Shown piece after piece: positions 41,374 through 50,103 of a stretch of 64,000 nt of DNA. The notes beneath the pieces are model-generated. The model was given only the letters and a program-made list of their open reading frames with translations. It made no database searches and had not been told where the DNA came from. The DNA comes from Marinobacterium sedimentorum (GTDB lineage: Bacteria; Pseudomonadota; Gammaproteobacteria; Pseudomonadales; Balneatricaceae). Positions within the stretch are counted from its first letter, which is position 1, and each line of letters begins with the position of its first letter. Location: contig NZ_JALDYX010000001.1 of the NCBI RefSeq assembly GCF_024267675.1, forward strand, positions 372,001 to 436,000. The letters run 5' to 3'. The position numbers and the translations under genes are program-made.

Positions 41374-41432
41374 CGTGAGTCGTGACTCGTGAGTGATGGT
41401 TACGTCACGAATAACGAATAACGAATAACGAA
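41374..41432. repeat. Two heptanucleotide arrays (CGTGAGT and CGAATAA)
   Basis: CGTGAGT, CGTGACT, CGTGAGT at 41374-41394 run on the plus strand. An array of three CGTTATT units on the opposite strand (CGAATAA-type, 41403-41432) follows immediately, so two arrays of opposite orientation face each other. Confidence 0.8.
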
Positions 41433-41453
41433 GCTTGTGATGGCCCACCGAGG

Positions 41454-41479
41454 CCTGGAATGAACGTGGGAATTCCGGG
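41454..41479 (-). repeat. CCGGAATTC...CATTCCAG short dispersed repeat, inverted copy
   Basis: On the minus strand it starts CCCGGAATTCCCACG and ends CATTCCAGG, matching 43011-43035 at both ends and 11539-11562. It is in the 843-base icd/tRNA-Arg spacer; 40880-41370 of that spacer shows no supported gene or motif. Confidence 0.55.
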
Positions 41480-41542
41480 TTCTATACAGACCAATGAGGA
41501 CGAACGCATGGCGAATGACGATAAAGCAAAGAGGTGCAAACT

Positions 41543-41666
41543 GGAAAAGATGGCGCGCCTGGAGGGATGATTCGGCTTCGCCTCGCCCTGCGGGCCGTTG
41601 CCTGCGGCAACGTTGTCTCGCTGCGCTCGACTCGAACCCCATCGGGGATTCTCACCCTCCAGGCGT
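41543..41666. repeat. tRNA-Arg 3' end duplicate with inverted-repeat-bounded unit
   Basis: Bases 41543-41568 are an exact 26-bp copy of 41715-41740, which covers the tRNA-Arg CCA end, acceptor strand and adjoining flank. The copy starts a roughly 110-bp GC-rich unit bounded by CGCCTGGAGGG (41556-41566) and CCCTCCAGGCG (41655-41665). It resembles an attachment-site scar or a tRNA-derived repeat. Confidence 0.75.
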
Positions 41667-41673
41667 AAACGTT

Positions 41674-41694
41674 CTATTCGACAGGGTCGAATAG
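41674..41694 (-). terminator. Hairpin downstream of tRNA-Arg
   Basis: CTATTCGAC/GTCGAATAG forms a perfect 9-bp stem with a 3-base loop, 29 bases past the tRNA-Arg 3' end on its strand. There is no T run, so termination is only possible. Confidence 0.35.
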
Positions 41695-41722
41695 TCTGGA
41701 AGGATAGCGAAACGGGAAAAGA

Positions 41723-41799
41723 TGGCGCGCCTGGAGGGATTCGAACCCCCGACCAACAGGATCGGAACCTGCTACTCTATCCAGCTGAGCTACAGGCGC
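41723..41799 (-). tRNA. tRNA-Arg (anticodon CCG)
   Basis: A 77-base cloverleaf with encoded CCA. Acceptor GCGCCTG pairs with CAGGCGC (discriminator G), the D arm is GCTC-AGCTGGATA-GAGT, the anticodon stem is GCAGG/CCTGT around loop TTCCGAT (anticodon CCG, reading CGG), and the T arm carries TTCGAAT. Confidence 0.96.
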
Positions 41800-41989
41800 G
41801 CAAAAGAAGTTGTTTGCAGGCCGGTATGTTACGGATAACTAAGGTGTTTGCCAAGCATTTTCATGCGCCTGTGATTTCGGTGCCGCGCCGTCATGGTGGC
41901 GTCACAGTCGCGGGTTAGGATTGGCTAGCTGATCAGGATACGTATCGGCAGGGACCAGCCAAGGATGGCGCTTCCCTTTCATTCCCTCC

Positions 41990-42153
41990 AGGAGGCTGTC
42001 CGAGAATGCTGGCCATAGCGAGAGCCGGCTGATTTGAGCTGGTTTTTCGCGGTGTTTTAAGGCGAATAGTGGTTCTATTTAACGAAAAACAGCACAAAAA
42101 ACAGCCAAACTCAGGTAGTTCGCAGTAGGTTGAGTATTGTCGGACAGCCTCCT
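41990..42153. repeat. Palindromic MITE-like element, subfamily B, full copy
   Basis: A 164-bp unit beginning AGGAGGCTGTCCGAGAAT and ending with TCGGACAGCCTCCT, imperfectly palindromic throughout. Its centre AATAGTGGTTCTATTTAAC (42065-42083) is identical to that of the subfamily A element at 3457-3619. It sits between tRNA-Arg and the cytochrome c5 gene; the remaining parts of that 618-base spacer show nothing recognisable. Confidence 0.85.
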
Positions 42154-42417
42154 AGTCGAGTTTTCTCTATGGTGCCCTGGCTGTTCCGGCAGGCGCGGCC
42201 GTTTGACTGCAACTTATCTGCCAGCATTCAGCTGGGGTACAAGCCTTTCCCACTGCATGGCGTATCGGTATCGGAGTTTTGCCGTTATAATTCCGCGCCT
42301 GTTGCTCATTGCGTTGTCGCGTCTGTCCCTGGCTCTGTGCTCACGTAGCTTTGCAGGGCCGTCTGTAGCAGACGGGCGGATACGCTGAATTTTTTAAAAG
42401 TAATGAGGGTCCTGAGT

Positions 42418-42834
42418 GTGAATAAATTTGTTTCTGCGCTTTGCGCACTGGGTCTGGGTGCCGTACTGGCTACGTCTGTTCAGGCGGCAACCGACAACGA
42501 CAAGATCATCGAGCGCATCAAGCCGGTAGGTTCCGTATGCGTGGTCGGTGACGATAGCTGTGGCGGCGCCGCCGCGGCAAGCACCGGCAGCGCTGGACGC
42601 AGCGGTGAAGACGTTTATACCACCAGCTGCTCCGCCTGCCACGGCACCGGTGTGCTGGGTGCACCGAAGTTCGGCACCAGCGACTGGGCCGATCGCGGCG
42701 CCAAGGGCATCGAAACCCTGCTAGCCAACGCCATCAGCGGCATCAACTCCATGCCGCCGCGCGGCACCTGCGCCAGCTGCTCCGATGACGAGCTCAAAGG
42801 TGCTATCGAGCACATGATGGACAGCGCCAAGTAA
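42418..42834 (+). CDS. Cytochrome c5 family protein
   Basis: A secreted monohaem cytochrome c of 138 residues. A signal peptide (MNKFVSALCALGLGAVLATS, cleaved near VQA|AT) is followed by a linker with an extra C41/C48 pair, the haem site CSACH (C71, C74, H75), the axial methionine in INSMPPRG and the C-terminal TCASC pair typical of cytochrome c5. I choose the GTG at 42418 with GAGGG 8 bases upstream; an in-frame ATG at 42403 is the alternative. It probably carries electrons to terminal oxidases in the periplasm. A terminator follows. Confidence 0.9.
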   Translation: MNKFVSALCALGLGAVLATSVQAATDNDKIIERIKPVGSVCVVGDDSCGGAAAASTGSAGRSGEDVYTTSCSACHGTGVLGAPKFGTSDWADRGAKGIETLLANAISGINSMPPRGTCASCSDDELKGAIEHMMDSAK

Positions 42835-42857
42835 GCGCGGCCATTGAGCTGACTGAC

Positions 42858-42884
42858 AAAAAAACCCGCCACGGCGGGTTTTTT
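42858..42884 (+). terminator. Terminator after the cytochrome c5 gene
   Basis: AAAAAAACCCGCC-ACGG-CGGGTTTTTT hairpin ending in six T. Confidence 0.92.
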
Positions 42885-42950
42885 GCTGTTTGCAAACAGA
42901 TGCAGGGTAAAAAATGAATGGTGGAAAGAACCACGAACAATATGTGATGC

Positions 42951-43009
42951 GGCCCCACCAAAGTGGATACTTAGGTCGCCTGCTCGAACTCAGTGAGGCT
43001 TCACCTGTG
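42951..43009 (-). mobile_element. Remnant of an IS3-family 3' end
   Basis: On the minus strand the sequence encodes SLTEFEQAT and stop, resembling the usual EFEQ-type C-terminus of IS3-family OrfB transposases. GTATCCACTTTGGTGGGGCC follows, resembling a right inverted repeat. Everything else of the element is missing. The remaining part of this 444-base spacer holds the c5 terminator and the CCGGAATT repeat. Confidence 0.45.
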
Positions 43010-43010
43010 T

Positions 43011-43035
43011 CCTGGAATTCGCAGGCTCATTCCAG
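43011..43035 (+). repeat. CCGGAATTC...CATTCCAG short dispersed repeat, copy 3
   Basis: CCTGGAATTCGCAGGCTC followed by ATTCCAG, directly abutting the IS3-like remnant. It shares its ends with 41454-41479 and 11539-11562. Confidence 0.55.
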
Positions 43036-43278
43036 ACTACGGATTGATGGGTGAATCGGGGCTGGGCTACGAATGACTAACTAATCACAAAACAGCAAAT
43101 CACCAATACCGGCGAACACCGGATTTTTTAACCTTGTTCCCTGCGCCTTGCCCATTTTTCCAGCTCTCTGCGACCCTGCCATTCCAGCCAAATCGGAAGC
43201 TCGCCGCGCGCAGATTTACCGATTTTTCTTGATTGAAGCGAGTTTTGGAGACATCATTCAAGTTCCTTCGACGCCCGG

Positions 43279-44817
43279 ATGTACAGCATGGAGCGCTCCC
43301 CCGTTGATCTGCTGCCCAGATCACAGGTCATTGGCTATGTCGCGACCTGGATTGTCGCCTTTGTGCTGATGGCCGGCAGCATTGTCGCGCTCGAGTACCG
43401 CCTGCTGGAATCACGCTTCGATACTCTCTCCCAGAACATCACTCGTCAGGTCGAATACCAGCTCAGAGAACAGCAGCTGGCACTTGAAAGCTTCGCCCAC
43501 GGCCTGTCCAGCCAACCCGAATTTGCCTATCTCCAGGCACAAAACATCGCACAAAGCCTGTTGCAACACTCCCCCGATCTCTACATGTTTGCCATCGCCA
43601 GCCGGGTTGAACCAAACCAGCGCGAAGCATTTGAACAACGCATGGCCGCGTTGCAGTCCCGCGGCTTTCGCATCCAGACCTCCGCCAGTAACGTCACTGG
43701 CAGCAGCGCGCAGGATCTCTACCCAGTTGTATTGCTGGTGCCCGAGCGTCCCGAAGCCCGGTCACTATTGGGGCTGGACCTGGCCAGCGAGCCGTCTGCA
43801 CTCAGCGGCCGGTTGTCGGGGGTTGTGCTGCCCAGCGGCATGTCCAAACCCATTCTGCTGGGTAACGGGCCCGGGTATCTGATCTACCACGCCATAGACA
43901 CGCAGCTCGATGCACAGAGCCACCAGTTGCCCGCGCAGTTTTCCGATTACGCCCTGCTGGCGGTCAGTGCCGAGGGCCTGTTTGCACCTGGGATGGTCGA
44001 TGAACCCGGCCTGGGCCTGCGCCTGATCTTCCAGGAATCCACCGACAGCCCCGTGACCCTGTTTGAAAGCCAGCCCACGCCAGAATTCGCACTGCCTATA
44101 CCGTCCATGACCCGCAGCCATCGCTTTGCGGGCACATCCGCCGACCTCGTGCTCAATATTCAGTATCAGCCCCACTGGCAGGCGCTGGATCTGTGGCAGC
44201 TGGCCGGCTTGCTGGGCAGCCTCTTTCTGCTGATGCTGCAGGTCGGCTGGGTACTGAGGCGCGTCTGGCGCACCCGCCAGCACCTGTTTGAACAACAACG
44301 TAGCCTCTACAACAAGGCCCACTTTGACCACCTCACCGGCCTGCCCAACACCAACCTGCTGCTGGACAGGCTCGAACAGGCCATTCGCTCGGCCCAGCGC
44401 ACCTCCAGCCGGGTGGCGGTATTCTTTCTCGATCTGGATGATTTCAAACAGGTCAACGATGCCTGGGGACACGATGTTGGCGATCAGCTGCTGATCCAGA
44501 TCGGCGTGCGCCTGCGTGAATCCATGCGCGGTGAAGATACCGTGGCCCGCATCCACGGGGACGAGTTCGTCATTCTGATTCCAGTGTTCAGCGGCGAACG
44601 TCAGCTCAACAGGATTCGCGGCAAGCTGGAAACCCTGTTCGAGCGCCCCTTCAAGGTGGGTGACATAGTGCTGCACCAAAGCGGTAGTTTCGGCCTCGCC
44701 ATCTGTCCCGAAGATGCCGACGACGCCGAAGGCCTGCTCGGCCTGGCCGACCGCCAGATGTATCTGCGCAAACAGAGCCGCAGCCAGGAAGATGCGCCGA
44801 AAACCGCCGCCGGGTAA
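43279..44817 (+). CDS. Membrane CHASE-like/GGDEF protein with HGDEF variant
   Basis: A 512-residue inner-membrane protein: TM1 about 17-40, a periplasmic CHASE-like sensor (about 45-310, with LESFAHGLSSQPEFAY), TM2 about 313-333, then a GGDEF domain (about 345-505). The signature reads HGDEF (426-430) rather than GGDEF, while the I-site RGED (417-420) is intact with normal spacing. The first glycine contacts GTP, so activity is uncertain; the protein could be a weak cyclase or a c-di-GMP receptor. A second start lies 9 bases downstream. Confidence 0.9.
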   Translation: MYSMERSPVDLLPRSQVIGYVATWIVAFVLMAGSIVALEYRLLESRFDTLSQNITRQVEYQLREQQLALESFAHGLSSQPEFAYLQAQNIAQSLLQHSPDLYMFAIASRVEPNQREAFEQRMAALQSRGFRIQTSASNVTGSSAQDLYPVVLLVPERPEARSLLGLDLASEPSALSGRLSGVVLPSGMSKPILLGNGPGYLIYHAIDTQLDAQSHQLPAQFSDYALLAVSAEGLFAPGMVDEPGLGLRLIFQESTDSPVTLFESQPTPEFALPIPSMTRSHRFAGTSADLVLNIQYQPHWQALDLWQLAGLLGSLFLLMLQVGWVLRRVWRTRQHLFEQQRSLYNKAHFDHLTGLPNTNLLLDRLEQAIRSAQRTSSRVAVFFLDLDDFKQVNDAWGHDVGDQLLIQIGVRLRESMRGEDTVARIHGDEFVILIPVFSGERQLNRIRGKLETLFERPFKVGDIVLHQSGSFGLAICPEDADDAEGLLGLADRQMYLRKQSRSQEDAPKTAAG

Positions 44818-44946
44818 GGGGCCAATTTGGAAACCGGGCAAGACTGAGGGCGTGTCATTGCGGGGTACATTTTTGCTTTTACAATTATCCCCTCTGCTTT
44901 AACCTTTCTCTATTGACCTGTCTTTCTAACCCACCCAGGAACCGCC

Positions 44947-45543
44947 GTGAACTGGCTTAACTACAGCGAAGCCTGCGCCCGCAATCAGGCGGTGATTCTG
45001 GAACAACTGGCGCCGCTGCTGCCAACGACAGGCACCCTGCTGGAGATCGGCAGCGGCTCGGGCCAGCACGTCATACACTTTGCCGCGACGCTGCCCCAGC
45101 TGCGCTGGCAGCCGACGGACCTGGCCACCAACCTGCCGGCGCTGGGCGCCAACCTGCTGCATTTTGGCAGCGACAATATAGACCCGCCGCTGGTTCTGGA
45201 TGTTACTGCCGAGCGCTGGCCTGTTAGCGCTGCCAACGCGGTCTACAGCGCCAACACCCTGCATATCATGGGCTGGCCCCAGGTTGTCGCCCTGCTACAG
45301 GGAACCGGCCGGCTGCTGAAGTGTGGCGGGCTGCTGTGCATTTATGGCCCGTTCCGCTACCAGGGCCAGTACACCAGTGCCAGCAACGCCGAGTTTGACC
45401 ACTGGCTGCAACAGCGCGATCCCCAGAGCGGCATCCGTGACTTCGAGGCGGTAAACGCGCAGGCGCTTGCTCAGGGCCTCGCACTCGAACGGGATATCGC
45501 CATGCCGGCCAACAATCAGCTGCTGATCTGGCACAAGACGTAA
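44947..45543 (+). CDS. DUF938 SAM-dependent methyltransferase-like protein
   Basis: A 198-residue class I methyltransferase fold: motif I LLEIGSGSGQHVIHFA (about 31-46), WQPTDLATN for the acidic loop, AVYSANTLHIMGWPQV, and GGLLCIYGPFRYQGQYTSASN, which are the DUF938 hallmarks. It starts with GTG preceded by AGGAA. The substrate is unknown. It is followed at once by a heptanucleotide array. Confidence 0.9.
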   Translation: MNWLNYSEACARNQAVILEQLAPLLPTTGTLLEIGSGSGQHVIHFAATLPQLRWQPTDLATNLPALGANLLHFGSDNIDPPLVLDVTAERWPVSAANAVYSANTLHIMGWPQVVALLQGTGRLLKCGGLLCIYGPFRYQGQYTSASNAEFDHWLQQRDPQSGIRDFEAVNAQALAQGLALERDIAMPANNQLLIWHKT

Positions 45544-45547
45544 AATT

Positions 45548-45596
45548 CGTGATTCGTGATTCGTGATCCGTGATCCGTGATTCGTGATTCGTGATC
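45548..45596 (+). repeat. Heptanucleotide array (CGTGATT/C)x7
   Basis: Seven consecutive units: CGTGATT, CGTGATT, CGTGATC, CGTGATC, CGTGATT, CGTGATT, CGTGATC, beginning four bases after the DUF938 stop. The other 350 bases before betI show no gene; a TTGACA (45880-45885) with a poor -10 about 17 bases later could be the betI promoter. Confidence 0.92.
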
Positions 45597-45951
45597 CGCC
45601 CGCGTCGCCAATGGCCAATTACAAGTCACCATCTAGCAATGACCACTGATTCTCTCTCAGCTGCCAGCCCTTGAGGCCAAACTGCTGTCTTTTTTCGGCC
45701 CATAAACGCACCACCAGGGTGCGATTTAGCTGCCTGACGCGCCAAAAACGACCACTGCAATAACGCGTAAAACTCACCCAAGCCATTCCTAATAACGACC
45801 TTCACAATTTCATTTGCGACACTTTCGCCGTAATTCGTGGCTTTTCGTACCAGTTTGCGCCAAGGCGCCCAAGTGCGGGTTGACAGTACGCGGCTAAAAC
45901 GCCAATCTTTTGTTAAACGACTATTTAATTAAAAAAGAGTGCGACGCGCTT

Positions 45952-46575
45952 ATGCCCAAGGTCGGGATGCCCGAAATCCGAAAACCTCAGCTGATCAAGG
46001 CCACCATGCAGGCCATTGATTCCGCTGGGCTGCAGAAAGCCAGCGTTGCCATGATCAGCCGTTACGCTGGCGTGTCCCCGGCCATTATCAACCACTACTT
46101 CGGTGGCAAGGATGGCCTGCTTGAGGCCACCATGCGCTCGGTACTGCGGGATCTGTCGAATGCAGTGCGCGAACGCCTGGGCGATACAGACCCCAACGAT
46201 GTGGTCGCCCGCATCAAGGCGATCGTGGGCGGTAACTTCGACAGCCGCCAGCTCGACTCCAAGGTGGTCAAAACCTGGCTGACGTTCTGGTCCCAGGCCA
46301 TGCATCACCCCACGCTCTTCAGGCTGCAGCGGGTCAATGAACAACGGCTGCTATCGCACCTGCGGCGCGAGCTCAAGCGTGTCCTGGAGCCCGAGCGGGC
46401 CCAGTTTGTCGCCCAGGGCATCGCCGCCCTGATCGATGGTATCTGGCTGCGGGGTGCGCTGACCCCAGGTGGCATCAACAGCGAACTGGCTCAGCGCATC
46501 ATCACCGATTATCTGGAGCGGCAGCTGCCGCCGACCGCGATCCCCAGAGATCGCTTAACCCGGACTGCAAGGTAA
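45952..46575 (+). CDS. betI: Choline-responsive repressor BetI
   Basis: A 207-residue TetR-family repressor. The start [19 protein letters not shown] aligns with E. coli BetI; an in-frame ATG 42 bases upstream is rejected. The HTH lies in [32 protein letters not shown], and the ligand domain keeps [21 protein letters not shown] and [14 protein letters not shown]. It should repress betB and the cho genes until choline is present. It lies two bases before betB. Confidence 0.94.
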   Translation: MPKVGMPEIRKPQLIKATMQAIDSAGLQKASVAMISRYAGVSPAIINHYFGGKDGLLEATMRSVLRDLSNAVRERLGDTDPNDVVARIKAIVGGNFDSRQLDSKVVKTWLTFWSQAMHHPTLFRLQRVNEQRLLSHLRRELKRVLEPERAQFVAQGIAALIDGIWLRGALTPGGINSELAQRIITDYLERQLPPTAIPRDRLTRTAR

Positions 46576-46577
46576 CA

Positions 46578-48038
46578 ATGAATACTATCTCTCTCTACAT
46601 TCACGGTGCTTACCGCGACGCCAGCAGCGGCGAAACCTTTGAAACCCGCAACCCGGCCACCGGCGAACTGCTGGCCCAGGTGCAGCAGGCCAACGAAGCC
46701 GATGTTGAAGCGGCCCTGGCATCGGCGCGAGAAGGCTTTGCCATCTGGTCAGCCATGACCGGCACCGAGCGCAGCCGCATCCTGCTGCGCGCCGTGGAAC
46801 TGTTGCGCGAGCGCAATGACGAGCTGGCCCGCCTCGAAGTACAGGATACCGGCAAGCCGCTGCAGGAAGCCGATCTGGTGGACATCCATACCGGCGCCGA
46901 CGTCATCGAGTATTACGCCGGTCTCGCGTCCAAGATTCAGGGCGAGTATCAGGATCTTGGCAATGGCAACTTTTTTTACAGCCGCCGCGAGCCCCTGGGC
47001 GTCTGCGCCGGTATCGGCGCCTGGAACTACCCGATCCAGATCGCCTGCTGGAAGGCAGCCCCGGCACTGGCCGCCGGCAATGCCATGATCTTCAAGCCCT
47101 CTGAGGAAACCCCGCTGAGCGTGATGAAGCTGGCGGAAATCTTTACTGAAGCCGGCCTGCCGGACGGTGTTTTCAACGTCGTGCAGGGCGATGGCCGCAC
47201 CGGCGCCATGCTGACTAATCACCCCGATATCGCCAAGGTGTCCTTTACCGGCGAATGCGGTACCGGCAAGAAGGTCATGGGCGCCGCGGCGGGCTCGCTG
47301 AAATCCGTCACCATGGAGCTGGGCGGCAAGTCGCCGATGATTGTCTTCCCCGATACCAAGGTGGAAACGGCCGTGTCCGGCGCACTGCTGGCCAACTTCT
47401 ATACCCAGGGCGAAGTCTGCACCCACGGCACCCGCGTGTTCGTGCATGATGCCATCTACGATGAATTCGTTGCCGAGCTGGAAGTTCGCACCCGCGCACT
47501 GCGCATCGGTGATCCGATGGACCCGTCGACCCAGATTGGTGCGCTGATCTCCAGCCAGCACATGGAAAAGGTATTGGGCTTTATCGAGGCCGCCCGGCAG
47601 GCCGGCGCCCGTCTGGTGTGCGGTGGCAAGCGCGCCACCGGGCCCGGGCTTGATCAGGGCAACTTCGTTGAGCCGACGGTCTTTGCCGACTGCACCGACG
47701 ACATGCCCAACGTGCGTGAAGAAATCTTTGGCCCGGTGATGTCGGTACTGCGCTTCAACGACGAGGAGGAAGTGATCCGCCGCGCCAACGATACCCCTTT
47801 CGGCCTTGCCGCCGGGGTCTTCACCCGCGATTTCAGCCGCGCCCACAGGGTCATCGCCAGGCTGCAGGCCGGTATCTGCTGGATCAACACCTGGGGCGCG
47901 TCGCCGGCCGAAATGCCGGTGGGCGGCTACAAGGAGTCCGGTATTGGCCGCGAAAATGGCATTGAAAGCCTGTATCAGTACACCCAGACCAAGAGCGTTT
48001 ATGTGGAACTGGGCGAACTGGAAAATCCCTACGCTTGA
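46578..48038 (+). CDS. betB: Betaine aldehyde dehydrogenase
   Basis: NAD(P)-dependent aldehyde dehydrogenase (486 residues) oxidising betaine aldehyde to glycine betaine. The catalytic residues are E247 in [10 protein letters not shown] and C281 in GEVCTHGTR; the cofactor motif [11 protein letters not shown] is present. Length and N-terminus match E. coli BetB (490). It follows betI by two bases. The choline dehydrogenase betA, usually next in this operon, is absent from the window. Confidence 0.95.
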   Translation: MNTISLYIHGAYRDASSGETFETRNPATGELLAQVQQANEADVEAALASAREGFAIWSAMTGTERSRILLRAVELLRERNDELARLEVQDTGKPLQEADLVDIHTGADVIEYYAGLASKIQGEYQDLGNGNFFYSRREPLGVCAGIGAWNYPIQIACWKAAPALAAGNAMIFKPSEETPLSVMKLAEIFTEAGLPDGVFNVVQGDGRTGAMLTNHPDIAKVSFTGECGTGKKVMGAAAGSLKSVTMELGGKSPMIVFPDTKVETAVSGALLANFYTQGEVCTHGTRVFVHDAIYDEFVAELEVRTRALRIGDPMDPSTQIGALISSQHMEKVLGFIEAARQAGARLVCGGKRATGPGLDQGNFVEPTVFADCTDDMPNVREEIFGPVMSVLRFNDEEEVIRRANDTPFGLAAGVFTRDFSRAHRVIARLQAGICWINTWGASPAEMPVGGYKESGIGRENGIESLYQYTQTKSVYVELGELENPYA

Positions 48039-48210
48039 GAGCTGGGGCAAGTGACGCAAGGCAAGTAGCAAGGTAGAAAGAGCAAAAGCGAAACGATAAA
48101 CCAACAGGTGCGCGGGCCTTGTGTCCGCGCCGCTGTGGCTCCACGCCAGCCCGCACGCGCTTCGGGTTGCCCTGGAGGTACAGAATAATGATAACTAAAC
48201 AGGACTGACT

Positions 48211-49161
48211 ATGACCCCCACGATCAAGCATGTACGCAACGGCCTTTTCACTCTGATGTGCGCCGCGGGTATTAGCACCACCGCACTGGCCGCTGGCAGC
48301 TGCGATGTTGTGCGTTTCGCCGACGTCGGCTGGACCGACATCACCTCCACCACCGCTGTCACCTCCGAGCTGGTGGAAGCCCTGGGTTACGAGAGCCGCA
48401 CCGACCTGCTGTCGGTACCTGTGACCTACAACTCCCTGGCGGCCAGTGATATTGATGTTTTCCTGGGTAACTGGATGCCCACCATGGAAGGCGATATCGC
48501 CAAGTACCGTGACGAGGGCTCGGTCGAAACCGTGCGCGCCAACCTCAAGGGAGCCAAGTACACCCTGGCGGTTTCCAAGGCCGCCTACGACGGTGGCGTA
48601 AAATCCTTTGCGGATCTGGCGAAATTCAGCGACGAGCTCGGCGGCAGCATCTACGGCATCGAGCCGGGCAACGACGGCAACCGCCTGATCCAGAAAATGC
48701 TCGATGAAAACGCCTTTGAACTGGGCAGCTTCAAGCTGGTGGAGTCCTCCGAAGCCGGCATGATGGCGCAGGTCAGCCGTTCGGAAAGACGCAACAAGTG
48801 GATCGCCTTCCTCGGCTGGGCGCCCCACCCGATGAACGCCAACTTCGAGATGGAATACCTTAGCGGCGGTGACGACTGGTTCGGCCCGGATTTCGGCGGT
48901 GCGACCGTCTATACCAATGTACGCAAGGGCTATGTGCAGGAGTGCGCCAATATCGGCAAGCTGCTGACCAATCTGGAATTCTCCCTGGCCATGGAAAATG
49001 AAGTCATGGGCGCCATTCTGGACGACAACCAGAAGCCCCGTGACGCCGCCCGCAGCTGGCTGCAGAAAAATCCTGCAGTGCTGGACGCCTGGCTGGATGG
49101 CGTCCAGACCAAGGACGGCCAGCCTGGTCTGGCCGCCGTTCGCACCAGCCTGGGCCTCTGA
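48211..49161 (+). CDS. choX: Choline ABC transporter substrate-binding protein
   Basis: Periplasmic binding protein of 316 residues with a signal peptide (MTPTIKHVRNGLFTLMCAAG, cleaved near ALA|AG). The aromatic box expected for quaternary ammonium ligands is visible in ADVGWTDITSTT, LGNWMPTM and LGWAPHPMN. The fold is the type II OpuAC/ProX family and the closest pattern is ChoX. It is encoded between betB and the choW permease, so choline uptake and oxidation are linked. Confidence 0.92.
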   Translation: MTPTIKHVRNGLFTLMCAAGISTTALAAGSCDVVRFADVGWTDITSTTAVTSELVEALGYESRTDLLSVPVTYNSLAASDIDVFLGNWMPTMEGDIAKYRDEGSVETVRANLKGAKYTLAVSKAAYDGGVKSFADLAKFSDELGGSIYGIEPGNDGNRLIQKMLDENAFELGSFKLVESSEAGMMAQVSRSERRNKWIAFLGWAPHPMNANFEMEYLSGGDDWFGPDFGGATVYTNVRKGYVQECANIGKLLTNLEFSLAMENEVMGAILDDNQKPRDAARSWLQKNPAVLDAWLDGVQTKDGQPGLAAVRTSLGL

Positions 49162-49255
49162 TCGCCCGTTCAAGATGTCGTTTAGCACCCTGAAATAATG
49201 GCTGCCGCGCCTGCTGGCGCGGTGGACGGTCCCGCACACCCGGAGGAAAGCGCTC

Positions 49256-50101
49256 ATGAACTGGTTTACAGACCACAAGATACCCCTTGGCAGCTGGATG
49301 GAGCTTTTCGTCGACTGGCTGACCACCCATGCCGCCGGCTTCTTTGACACCATTGCCATCTCGCTGGAATGGCTGATCCTGAATATGGTCGCGATCTTCC
49401 AGTGGTTTCCGGTCTATGTGCCCATCCTTATGACCGCCGCGCTCGCCTGGCTGCTGCACCGCAGCCTTGGTCTGGTGATCTTTGTGGTCGCCGCACTGCT
49501 GCTGATCCTCAATCTGGGGTACTGGCAGGAAATGCTGGAAACCTTCGTGCTGGTGCTCGCCGCCACAACCCTGTCGGTGGTGCTGGGCCTGCCCATAGGC
49601 GTGCTGGCCGCGCACAAGCCCTGGGTCTACACCATACTGCGCCCGATTCTCGACCTGATGCAGACCATCCCCACCTTTGTTTACCTGATTCCGACGCTGG
49701 TGCTCTTTGGTCTTGGCGTGGTGCCGGGGCTGATTTCCACCATCATCTTCGCCATCGCCGCCCCCATTCGCCTCACCTATCTGGGCATCAGCAAGGTGCC
49801 CGAAGAGCTGATCGAAGCCGGCAAGGCCTTTGGCGCCACGCCGATGAAGCTGCTGCTCAAGGTGGAGCTGCCGGCGGCCATGCCCAATATCATGGCGGGT
49901 ATCACCCAATGCATTATGCTATCGCTGTCCATGGTGGTTATCGCCGCCCTGGTCGGGGCCGATGGCCTGGGCAAGCCGGTGGTGCGGGCACTTAACACCG
50001 TGAACATTTCCCAGGGCTTTGAAGCAGGTCTGGCCATAGTGCTGGTCGCTATCATCCTGGATCGAATCTGCAAGGCACCCAACGCCAAAGAGGAGGCTTG
50101 A
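49256..50101 (+). CDS. choW: Choline ABC transporter permease
   Basis: A 281-residue permease with about six or seven hydrophobic segments and the ABC-permease EAA loop EELIEAGKAFGATPMKLLLKVELP, where it contacts the ATPase. It resembles ProW/OpuAB. GGAGGAAAG precedes the ATG. It lies 95 bases after choX and its stop sits 2 bases before the choV ATG. Confidence 0.94.
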   Translation: MNWFTDHKIPLGSWMELFVDWLTTHAAGFFDTIAISLEWLILNMVAIFQWFPVYVPILMTAALAWLLHRSLGLVIFVVAALLLILNLGYWQEMLETFVLVLAATTLSVVLGLPIGVLAAHKPWVYTILRPILDLMQTIPTFVYLIPTLVLFGLGVVPGLISTIIFAIAAPIRLTYLGISKVPEELIEAGKAFGATPMKLLLKVELPAAMPNIMAGITQCIMLSLSMVVIAALVGADGLGKPVVRALNTVNISQGFEAGLAIVLVAIILDRICKAPNAKEEA

Positions 50102-50103
50102 AC

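Noticed and set aside
42130..42388. Two overlapping frames of 72 and 83 codons before the cytochrome c5 gene
   Set aside because: They start inside the palindromic element and show no conserved features.
46749..48104. 451-codon open frame antisense to betB
   Set aside because: Shadow of betB; composition is typical of antisense GC-rich frames.
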